Assembly: GCA_019973155.2 (NCBI GenBank)
Contig: BPQB01000006.1
Location: 620,001 to 684,000 of the forward strand
DNA length: 64,000 nt
Direction of reading: 5' to 3'
DNA from: Phanerochaete sordida
Taxonomy: Eukaryota > Basidiomycota > Agaricomycetes > Polyporales > Phanerochaetaceae
Every line of letters begins with the position of its first letter. Positions within the stretch are counted from its first letter, which is position 1. The notes below the pieces were generated by a model. The model searched no databases, was not told where the DNA came from, and saw only the letters and a program-made list of their open reading frames with translations. The translations under genes and the position numbers were made by a program. Positions 42,826 to 53,169 of the stretch are shown here, in pieces.

Positions 42826-45800
42826 TTACTCCGAGTCGCCGAGGAGCAGGCCGATGAGCGACCGCTCGAGGTCGCCGTTGAACGTCGCGATCTTCGTCGC
42901 GGCCTCCTCGACCTCAGGCGTTGGCGCGGGCGTCGGGACCTCGTTCGCGGCAGGCGGAAGCGGGAACCCACTCTTGATGAGGAACATATCGACGAGCAGG
43001 CGGCATTCGTCTGCTGTCGTAGCGACAGACATGAGCCGCCGGAGGTCCTGCGCCTGCTCAGCCGTGAACGCGGGCTCTGCGGGTGGCTCTGCAGCGACGG
43101 CCTTCTCGGCGGTCGTGATGAGCCTGCTGTGACGCTTCGAGCGGGCGTTGATGGGCGCGGCGGCGTCGAGTATGGGGACTTCCCGGTGGGTAGACTGCGG
43201 TGTCGGCGGCCATGACTGCTGTGGGACTTCGGTAACGTCGTATGCAAGGCACGTCGGGCTGCTGACCTCGGTGGTGATGATAGGCCCGACATGGCGTATC
43301 GACTGGCGCTTCGATGATGGACTGGGACTTGGTGGCGCAGTCGTAGACGGGTTGGGGCTCGAGGGCGAAGGGAAGTCGGATCGGCTCGGTGTGTAGCGCT
43401 TCGACGAGGCCAGACTTGCAGTACGAACAATTTCCGAGTCGCTGTCGTGCACGACTCCGTTGACGGCCACGGTCGTAGGAACAGGAGGGAAGGCGTCCAG
43501 TGGCGAGGCGCGCTTGGACCCTGCCGACGACTTGCGGTTTGGTGAATGCCGCCGTGAAGATGACTGCTCGTTCGACTGTCCTGCAGGCGACGAGTGCACA
43601 CTGAGAGAATCTCGGGTCTCGTCCCATGCAGGGACTGGCTTGCGGGTGATCGACGTCCGCCGAGAAGGCGTGGGTGGAGTAGGCTGCGGGGTCTGTAGGC
43701 CTATTGATTCCTGGTTGAAGTAAGAGAGCGGCTTTGCAAGGGATGCTGGCGGAGGTGGGGGTGTGGCTACTATGACGGTGGGCCCTCGGAAGCTGTTCGT
43801 CGGAGAGTGAAGGTAGGACTGCGGCAGGTAGGTCTGTGGCGGGGAAGAGGTGATGGATGACGTTGGCGAGCGATAGCCTCTCGACTCTGTTGCCAGACTC
43901 GAGCGACCGTTGAGCCTCTCGCTCGAGCCCCCAAGCGTGAGCTTAGACATCATCCGCTGGAGCCTGCCGCCTGTCCGGCTCTTCGAGGACTCAAGGGAGA
44001 TCATGCTCGCATTGCGGTTCGGGGGAAGCATCTCGATCGGCGGGCCCTCGTCGAGGAAGTCGATGAGATCGCGCGCCGACTTGGAAATGTAGGCCGGCTT
44101 CGACGGGTCGCGTCTGGAGGCAGGTGTCTGCGGTACCGTCTCAGTTTCCTCCTCGTCGATTCCCATCACGTCGTCCAGATCCAAACTCTCACGGTTCCTC
44201 CCTACTTTCCTTGTTCTCTGCGGTCTCCCATCGGAGGCTGACTGAAGCGTGGAAACCGAGTTCTGCCGCTTTGCCTGCGACGTGCCAGGTGCTGGGAGGT
44301 GCGGTGGGGGCATCGGGGGACGCATCCGTGTTTGCGAGGGCTTTTTGTGCAAGGGCTGGGGAGAGGAGATGGTGACGGACCTGGAACGGGGATTCGACAT
44401 GGGGGTCGAGGGGAGAGTTGTGTTCAGGCTGGCCTGCCGGACGCGGGGTATGATAACAGGATTCTGGATCGGACTCGGGGGAAGTTTGATGGGAAGGGGG
44501 ACTGGCTCTTCATCCTCGGTGATTGAGTCCACCAACCTCGCCTGCACCCGTCGCACGCTCACAGCCCTCTTGACCTCAGCATCTGGTGGGACGGACGAGG
44601 CGTCGCTCTCCGCTGTCTTGGGCCTGCGCCGCTCCTGCTTGTATACCTAGCCGCCGGGTTGTCAATCTGCGGGCGGACGTCATTGAGGATCACGCGAACG
44701 CACCTCCATGGACTTGAGCCTGTCCGGTGTCAGCGACACCTTCATCGTCGCTGTGGTCTGCATGAGCTCGTCGAACTCGCGCAGGGCTTCCTCGTCCTGG
44801 GTGAAAGGAAGGGTATGGGTGAAGGTGGGGAGGGAGGGGAAAAATGTACAGATCAGCTCTTAGCGCTCGTTGCGAGGAAACTGAAGCGGCTATACCATCA
44901 TCTCAAACGAATTGCTTCTTTTGGAGTCGTCATCCAGACCCTCGGCAACCTCCGACGACCCATCCTGATCTATTGACGAGCGGCCAAACATCTTCTTCCG
45001 CGAATCCTTCGACGACCGGCTGCTCCCCCCGCCCCCGGCGGCGAGCACAGCGCTCGCGAACGACCCCGCCGACTCCGACGACGACCGCACACGGTGGCCC
45101 AGCAGCCGCATCGTCGGCGGCGCCGAGGAGCTCTCGTTTTGCAGCGGGGACGCCGCCCGCGACAGCGACCCGCTCTTCGACAGCGACTTGCTCCGACGCG
45201 GCTTCTGGGCCGTCGAAAGCGCGTCAATCTGGCCATACACTGCATGGAAAGAGTAAAACGCTGGGCACGGACGCAATAGACTCCATTGACGCACCCTTCA
45301 TCGTCTTGAACATGCCATACACGGACGCATCTTCGCACAGGGCCACGAAAAGATCTTGCACCGTGGCCACATTCCGGCTGCTGTCCCGTGCCGCGACGCG
45401 ACTGACGTCGGAGAGGATGTACCTTGGGGAAAAAGAAGCAGGTTGGATGCGGGCTCTGTTCCGGCACACGACGGGAAACCTACTCGCATATATGTCTGTG
45501 GAGCATGGTTCAGCGCGAGACCTCTGAAATAAGAAACCAGCACTCACTCAAGGATAGCCGTGAGGTACAGCGCTGCAGGAGCTACGAGGTGTTCATCTGG
45601 TGGAGCTGTGCTCCCTGCCTCGAGCATCCTCACGCGCAGCTTCTTTTCGCCCTCATCGTCTTCATCCAGGTCGTTCATCGTGGTGTAGGCTTCGCATTTC
45701 AGCCGCAGGAGCTGCAGGATCATCAGCGTCGACGCCGCAGCACAGGACTATTGTCACGCACCTCGAATGCCCACTGCAGGTCAAAGTGCTCGGTGTCGGG

Positions 45801-46148
45801 TATATGCGGTGCAGTCCGCTCCCAGTACGCTTTGAGCTCGACCTCGGCCTCGGTCACCGCTGCCTTTCCTAACCCGTTCGGGAGCAGCTTGTTCAGCCCT
45901 GCTTTTAGCTTCTCCGTGTATATCGACCCTGCGGTGCTCAGTATAGTGTACAAGAACTCGTCCAGGAGAACATTCAGGGAGCGGAGGGCTTCTAGCTTCA
46001 GCTTGATGGGCCTGACATCTGAGAGAATGACATCCGCGGAATGCGACGAGATGAAGTTGCCACCTGTTACGGCACTCTCAGGTGAGCTTCGCCAGGGTCC
46101 CACGCAGGCTGCGCACGCACCCGATAGGTTCTCCATGCTGGCAGCCAT
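42826..46148 (-). CDS. conserved fungal protein of unknown function (7 exons, 982 aa)
   Basis: I do not recognise a named family. Exons in order of transcription: 46148-45762, 45711-45548, 45495-45484, 45422-45295, 45239-44896, 44796-44704, 44646-42826. The first 230 residues are predicted helical and well ordered (LNVLLDEFLYTILSTA, GLGKAAVTEAEVELKAYWE, LYLTAILEHICEYILSDV) and look vaguely histone-fold-like; this is a guess. A second ordered stretch is DEEALREFDELMQT, then VSLTPDRLKSMEVYKQE. The rest is Ser/Pro-rich and disordered, with many SP/TP sites, ending in a short helical block (LRRLMSVATTADECRLLVDMF). Exon 3 is only 12 bases; skipping it keeps the frame but loses HICE from the helix. 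The start at 46148 is the first in-frame ATG. It is probably a scaffold or regulatory protein. Confidence 0.75.
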
Positions 46149-47342
46149 AGTGTAGAGGAGACTAGGGTATCCGGGCGCCGCAGCGGTATCCAAGAAACGC
46201 CGTCGTGGGCTGTGCGCTGGCGCGGGCGACGTCGACGGACTGTGGCGCGAGCTGCACAGGCCAGATGGCGGTTATTAGGGAGCGTGCCAGCGCTGGATGG
46301 TGGTGGAGGGTGGAAGGCAGCGGCCGCCTCGCACGCTCATAACAATCACGCCCAGAAAGGAAAGCGCGATCAAGAGGCAGTTGCCTCCGACGTCCTCGAG
46401 TTGCCCTCGCAACTCGCACGTTCTGCCCAGAAATTGCGCACATGCCGAGCAGACCGTTCACAACGGCGCGGGCCTGAGGCTGCAGCGCGTCCCCGACGCG
46501 TCCACGGAACGCGGTGCGCGACGCGGTGGGCGCAGTCCGAGTCGCGCGCGACTCTGGACACCGCGGGTATTCATCGCCCCTCCGATCTGTCTTCCTTTGT
46601 GTGGCCCGCAATGCGTTGACCATCTGCGCCATAGATCGTCATCGTCGTCTCGAATGGGCCCGCCTGATTTATCTCCATGGCTCCGGTGGGCTGTTCTCGC
46701 CGTTTTAGCCTCATGACCCCGCTCATCGCAGTGTTTTTTCCAGCTTCTAGCCTTGCATCAAGACGAGAAGTCACCCCACTCTCTTCTTGCATGTTTTTGC
46801 GCCACGAGGACGTGCTCTGCGCGTAAATATTTGTGTGCGGGGCACCTGACGGCGTTGTCTTGCATCGCCGACCCTCTCCGACCCTGCGTGCGCCTGCGGA
46901 TTGTCTGATAGGTGGGTTGCTCCAGTCTTAGAATCTTGCATCTCGCTCACAGGCCTCTCGTCTCCGATTTACTTTCAATGACGGGAGTTAGCTCGATGCT
47001 TGTGAGAGCAAGGAGAGGTGTAACTTAGTACACGACCTAGTTCTCTGCTGAGATTCTGAACCTGAACCGTACGCATCCATTCGAGGTTCAAATCTGGGCT
47101 TAACTTTTGTTCTCGTCTACCAGCACACGCCAACCTCGTGGTATACGATCACAGTCGCTATGTTTTACGAATAATAAAGAAAAGCGTGCGAGTCTCGACG
47201 AACGTGAGGCGCCACAACGGTGTCGATAAGCGCTTGCGTTCGAACGGGTTGCTTTCTGACTCTCACCATCACCTTTCGCAAACGGCTCAGCCCACTCTAG
47301 CTGATTATTTTTTCAGACCTTTCAAGCGATATACGAGGCGCA
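46149..47342. other. divergent intergenic region unnamed gene/F12
   Basis: About 1.2 kb between divergent genes, so it holds both promoters. Overlapping short open frames show no domain. A box-B-like GGTTCAAATC near 47087 lacks a matching tRNA fold. Confidence 0.45.
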
Positions 47343-48690
47343 ATGGAAGGTAGGAACCTTAGCTTGGACTCAACAGATTACTCAGCTAACCCGTTTCGTG
47401 CTCGAAGGGCCTACAGATTCAAGCTCGATCCCGCCACACATCCCTCCAGAGGTGGTCGACGCCATACTGGCGAAGCTCGATAGGACCGCTTTGCTGAAAT
47501 GCTCGCTTGTCGCGTGCAATTGGGCTCAGCTTACTCGTCGTTATCTGTTCAGGAGCCTAGCCTTCCGCTACTACATGGATAGTCCTCGTGTTGACTCCAA
47601 TGACACCGTCGACGAGCCAGAAGAACGGCCAACTTTACGGTTCCTCGTGGCGTTTCTCAAGGCGAAGCCATCACTCGCTCTGTACATCCGCCAGCTTACG
47701 CTTAAGCTGCGAGCCAGCAGGATGGGGCCTGAGACCAAGTCCACTGGCATCCTTACCCTCGTCAAACTCTTCCAGAAACTTCCCAACCTGGAACGTCTTT
47801 ATGTGGAGGACGGCCTGCCTTTACGTACCACCAAGCTTGAGACGCCACTGACGCTTTACAAGCCGCTCATCCCGCACCTCAAGGAATTCAGGGTCTCCAT
47901 GTCGCGTGGAACTCCTTGGGTCGGAGATCTTCTCCAGATCCTACAACTTTTCGGCGAAGTTGGGTCCCTCGTACTTGAAAAGTCCTATATTTGTCCTGGC
48001 AAGCGTAGCAAGATCGACGTACTTCTCGCTTCTAAGGTCGCCTGCCGGGTACATTCTGTCACTTTCGAAGATACGTCAATATTCTTCAAGGATTGTCCAC
48101 ATTTCTTCACCAGCGCCGTCCTTCGCAGCGTACAGAGAGTAGAGATCCCTGCTCTCCCTGCCATATACGTTGCGCCTGTGGCGACCTTCCTCACGCAAGC
48201 ACGCAACAGCCTGCGCCACGTCCGCTTCCAGGTTCATGACGTCCACCTCGGCATGGCCGGCAGCGAGCCCGATCTATCCTACCTGTGCCCGCTCGACTTC
48301 GCCGCGCTGCGCGCGCTGGAGATCATCACGCTCGAGTTGCCCGCATACGACAGCCGCGGAATCGACCTGACGCGGAGCGCGATGTTCTCCGTGCCAGTGC
48401 TCCTCGCCGCCGGGTACGACTTCGCCGTGCGCACGCTCGCGGCGCTCGCGCCGACGCTGCACACCGTCGTGCTCGCGTTCGACTTCTCGTACAAGGGGCG
48501 CACGCTCGACCGCCTCTGGAACCGCATGCAGACCGACCTCACCGAGCTCGAGGACGCTCTCCTTGCGCGCAGCCTTCGCGTGGTCGAGGTCCGCGACACG
48601 ACCGGAGCACGCATCGCGCCTGAGGATCAGCGGCACTTCCGGAAGGCGCTGCGGAGGACACAAGCCCAGGGTATCTTGCGTCTTGGATAG
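47343..48690 (+). CDS. F12, F-box protein with a tiny first exon (429 aa)
   Basis: F-box protein related to the others but the most distant of the main class. The large frame has no ATG before the box. The most economical model is a 7-base first exon ATGGAAG (47343-47349), an intron 47350-47407 (GTAGGA...CGAAG) and exon 2 at 47408-48690, giving the start MEGPTDSSS. The box is at about residues 10-55: IPPEVVDAILAKLDRTAL, then WAQLTRRYLFRSLAF, so DKPSL has become DRTAL. The tail is VVEVRDTTGARIAPEDQ, then LRRTQAQGILRLG. The first 800 bases use mixed third positions and the last 500 are strongly G/C-ending. It stands alone, about 13 kb from the other F-box genes. Confidence 0.8.
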
Positions 48691-49719
48691 CGAGCGCAGC
48701 CCTTCACTGTTGTATGTGAGTGTCGCGCTGCCTTTAACATCCGACGTACTCGGCAAATATCTCCTGTAAGCCCCTTTGTTATCTCGATCTATGTATGCCA
48801 TCGACCTTACCTACCATCTACCACTATCTAATTTTCTTACCTCACATCTTCTCCCTTCGCCTAATAGACTGTTCCATTGACTCATTGCTCAGGCATGCGA
48901 GCGAGTATCACCTCCCAAAACTAGGAGACGAAGCCAAGCGCCTTATGCGTAAGTCTAGACGCGGTCTCACCTAAACCACCACCATCATGACCCAAACGAC
49001 CATGTACACACGATTGCGACGACAAGGTGTACACTGGCTACTGCCTGGTTGGTGGCATAGTAATTCACGATGTCTTCCGTCATAGTACGACCACTTCGGG
49101 GCCAGGAACCACCGCAATTTTCGGGGGCTCTGCACGCGACTTGAAAAGTCTCACCGTAGCCGGTCCAGGCCTCTCCACAAGCTCTCCACGTTCCCGCCTG
49201 TTGCGGTTCTTTTGCCATAAGCGTACGGACGCTCTCCTCGAGGCTCGCGGCCGGTGATGATTCCGACTGCGTTTACATCACCATGCAGCGTGCCTCGTGC
49301 GCCTGTTCGTCTACCTCAACCGAGTGCCCGCGACGCTTATTACAAGAGACGTCCTCTCTCTCCTAAGACTCTACACCACTTCCTCAGCCTCCAGGACGCG
49401 GGTATCCTTAGGACGCAGCCCATTGAGCTCTATCTTCCGTCGAGGCTATTGTTCGGGCGCCTCGGACGGTAGACTAGACGCCCGTTGAGGTCAATAGCTT
49501 GGGCGACCATTGTCTCGTGAGTTATAATATCCAGGTCTTCTCCCGCCTCGTAAACCAACTCTGCGAAGTGATCTGTGCACTAGCTTTCAGTCCTGGGGAC
49601 TGGCTCGCCGTTGCATCTCCTTCGCCCATATCAGGCAGGTCGTGTACTCTACCAACAGCTCAAAGCGCGCACTTACCAGACCACTCCTAGGCTTGAAAGC
49701 GCACTTCCAGAGCCCATCT
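48691..49719. other. intergenic region F12 to coiled-coil gene
   Basis: About 1 kb without a supported gene. The part just after F12 is pyrimidine-rich. The frame of the downstream gene is open back to about 49642 but has no ATG there; an upstream exon is possible but I cannot place one. Confidence 0.4.
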
Positions 49720-52132
49720 ATGACCCGCGCCGATTCACCACCATCCCCACTACACTCGCCGCCGCGCTCGAGCGAGTCAAGCCGCTCGAGCCGCTCGCGG
49801 CGGTCTTCGAAAGACCGCGAGAACCGTCTTGGTAGCGCGGCCTCGCGGGAGTTCGTGAAGCTCCTCATACATGAGGAGCAGGAGACCAGGCAGCTGCGCG
49901 ATATGGTGCACACCCTCTCCGAGCGACTCAATAGTGAGTCCGCCCGCGCCGATGCTGCGGAATCTCGCGCCCAGGACGCCGTCCTCCGCTTCAAGCAGGT
50001 GAACGATGCACGGCTTGCAGCGCTACAAGACGCTACTCGCCTGCACGAGGAGCTCGAGCTGTACAAGCTTCAGCTAGACAACGCACAACGCGAAATTCGA
50101 CGGGCGCAGGAGCTTCTCGACGCCCTCGAAGCGCAGCGCTCCGACGCGGAAGAGGCAGCGGCTCGCGCTCGGAGCACGGCGCGAAAGCTTAAGGAGGAGA
50201 AACTCATGCAGCTCGCGCGGGATGAAGGCAAGCTGGAAGGTATGAGAGAAGGTCTGGCACGAGGACGTCTCCTTGGCTACGAGGAGGGTCGTTCCGAAGT
50301 CTACACTCGTGGACGTCCACGGCCCGCTCGAAACTCTGACCGTGGGACGGCTACTCCTCCAGACGACACCTTACCTGCCATGCCCAGTGACCGAGGATAT
50401 TCGCCTCCTCGATCAGACTCGACTGACCAGGGGCGACAATTGCAAGAGCAGCCCGTGCCAGCGCAACCAGCGCCTCCGCCCGAAAACATTGTGGTTCATC
50501 CTCCAGGGATGCAAGCCGTGCAGCAAAGCCCCCCTCGGACCCCATCCCCCCAAATCCACCCCATACCCATACACACTGCTCCTCCTTCGCGGTCTCATAC
50601 CCCCGTAGACTACCCGCAGGAAGGCTGGATCCCTTCAGTAGATGCCGACCAACGTATACGTCTCCCTCCGCCGCACGAAATGTCTCCATCTCCCTTCACG
50701 CCAGGCCATACTCCGCCGCCTACTTACCACCTGCCTCCGACACCCGAACAGCCCATCCTCATGATCCCGCCTCCTTCGCATCGGGTGGAGCCTGTCCGGG
50801 ATAACGATTCCATTGGTAGCCACCGCCTCAGGCGCCGCAGGTCCAGCGACAGCCAGTCTACGACTTTCTCCCAGTTTGACATCATATCTCCCCCGGACGC
50901 ACCTTATGCTCGTACAAATCCATCGCAGCGCCCGAACGTGCTCAGCGCGATCGTCGAGGAGAGATCTTTGGAACCAGTAAGTGTCGATGATCTACATTAG
51001 CCCCTAATACTTACACGAGACTTAGTCTCCGTACTTGCAGACGTCGAGTCCTCGTGCCCCCAGCCCGGTGCCGGTCCCACTGCCTGCACCTCAAGCGTCT
51101 GCACCGATTACACCCATAATACCTCACATTGTACGGGAAGACTACTATAGGCGACCAGGGAGTACCTCATCCGCGGCTACCAGTACGCAGCGGGGCCCAT
51201 CGCGCACTCAGTCACGAGGGCACCTGAGGCCCCCGCCGGCCAGCCCGAAGGGTAGCATACAGTCAAATGCTGGCTTCAATATCACCGTTGAGCCGCCTGT
51301 AAGTGCCTACGTCCTTCTCTACTTTATCTTAGCTTACTAAACCCTCCCCTAGTCGCGTCCAGAGTCCGGCCGCTCAGGCTTCATGGCAGCTGAGCAAGGC
51401 ATGCTCAGCGCAAACGACGCAGAGGTACCGCCGGCGCCGGCCACTCCAGTACAATCCCAGCCCCTACAAGTACCAGAGCCGCGGCTGCAGCCGTCGCCGA
51501 AGCCTATCCCCATCCCCCACGGACAGCTCCCTCCTGGCTTTGTTCCGCTGGGCCCTCCGGTAGCATCCCCGCAAAGCAACGCCCAGCACGTCGGAGAGAC
51601 GCCAGCCATGTACGGCCTGTATACACCGGCTGCCAGCGCGGGCGAGCCCTCGCACTCTTCGGAGCCTGTCGTGGTACCCCTGCCAGCATCATCTGGTGCG
51701 CGACGCTACAGCCGCTCCGCGCTGCAGAAGGACTCGTCGACGGAGTCCAGCTCTGTGAGCGAGGACGCCGACTTGTCGACCACGTCGATGGACTCGTTCA
51801 CGACGCCTCCGCCGCGCACGACCCCGCGGTCGCGCCCGACGTACGAGGCTGCGGAGACGCCGCCGAACGTCGTCTATCCCCTTCCGCCGTCGCGGCCGGC
51901 GGCTTCGCGCACGTCAAGCGCGGCACGTGTACCACTGCCGCCATCCACCGTCGCCGACAGTCCGCACACGTCGACGGTCACCGGTGCGCGCGTGCCGCTC
52001 CCTGCTTCAAGTGTCGGCAGCCCGCGGTCGGTCTACACGCGGATGTCGAGGCGCGGCGCAGCGACGCCTAGTACTGTTGGACCACAAAGCCAGAGTCCGC
52101 CAATTATGCTGCCACCGCGAAGCGATTCGTAA
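49720..52132 (+). CDS. coiled-coil and proline-rich protein, function unknown (3 exons, 769 aa)
   Basis: I do not recognise a named family. Exons: 49720-50976, 51026-51298, 51353-52132. The N-terminus is Ser/Arg-rich (SSRSSRSRRSSKDRE), followed by a long predicted coiled coil at about 42-195 (LRDMVHTLSERLNSES, LHEELELYKLQLDNAQREI). The remaining 550 residues are Pro/Ser-rich and probably disordered, with many PPP and SP/TP motifs and a repeated ARVPLP phrase near the C-terminus. This layout suggests a scaffold or cytoskeleton-linked protein, but that is only inference. The start is the first in-frame ATG; an additional upstream exon cannot be ruled out. It converges on the Whi3-like gene. Confidence 0.75.
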
Positions 52133-53169
52133 GACTGAGCTGGCATTGTCCGGTACGCTTATATGTTACCGACTCTTTTGGTTTTCATGCCTCTTATGAC
52201 TATGAAACATGCCGTCCAGGACGACCATTTGTGCACCTGTAGAATTAGAATACCCTGCACTTCGTTCCCTTCGTAGAGCACCTCACAGTCTTGGACCTCA
52301 CACACGGAACAGCGCGTCATTTCTGCCTTGTAATTGTAGATTCAGTTGTCGCCACCATGTACAATACCGTCTCCGCACGTCCGGGTAGGCGAATATGCGT
52401 TCACACTGCCCGCGCGGACAGTATACTCACAATTGTTTACGGAGCTTCCGTCTCTACGAACAGTTGGCAGAACAATACGCAATTGTTATCGAAGGTAGAC
52501 AAAGCCTTTGTCTTGTCCAGCCAGGTAGGTGTAGAACTCGGAGGTATCGTATGCGTGAGGAAGCACAGACCCAGATCGCGCACGAAGGATCCGCATCGTA
52601 GAGAGTCATTCATTGGACCAAGGATATGCGGAAGCAGTAAAACATGGGACGTGCAGAATTATACGCTTTTGATACATGTGGGATGTAATACGGGTACTAG
52701 AGCAGCGCAATGTTCCCTTACGGGAGGGAAGTGATACTAGCCAAACAGCAGATCAGTTTGCAAGAACAGTGCGACCGAGAGGCGGGAAGAGAATAATGAT
52801 GCTATAAAGGAGACATAAGGCAGGTGGAAAACGACGCTGGGGCACTGCACGGACGATGTGTGGGGATGGAGAGTGAATGGCATTGGAATGGGGATGAGGA
52901 AGAATTGGGTTGCAGCGAAGAGTAAATACTTGATCATATGAAGCAGCCGGTTTAGGTTACAACGTAAGGTACCTATATGAAGTTGATGAGTAAGAGGACA
53001 ATGTCGTAGATAGAGCTGTCGAAAGGGGTGAAGACCAAAGAGAACGGGGGAGACCAAGTGTCCGACAGAAACATGAACCGGGTAAATATGCGCTTCGACG
53101 TGTGCTTATACGTTATGTTACATGCGAGGATTGCGTGCGGATGAATGCCGAGCTTGATGTTGGGGATGT
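52133..53169. other. convergent 3' region
   Basis: About 1 kb between the stops of two converging genes. Only short overlapping frames are present. It probably contains long 3' untranslated regions; that of the Whi3-like gene may be extended. No repeat or RNA gene was recognised. Confidence 0.45.

Noticed and set aside
47040..47110. Possible tRNA gene (box-B-like GGTTCAAATC near 47087)
   Set aside because: The bases around it do not form a T stem, no acceptor-stem complement or box A at a proper distance was found.
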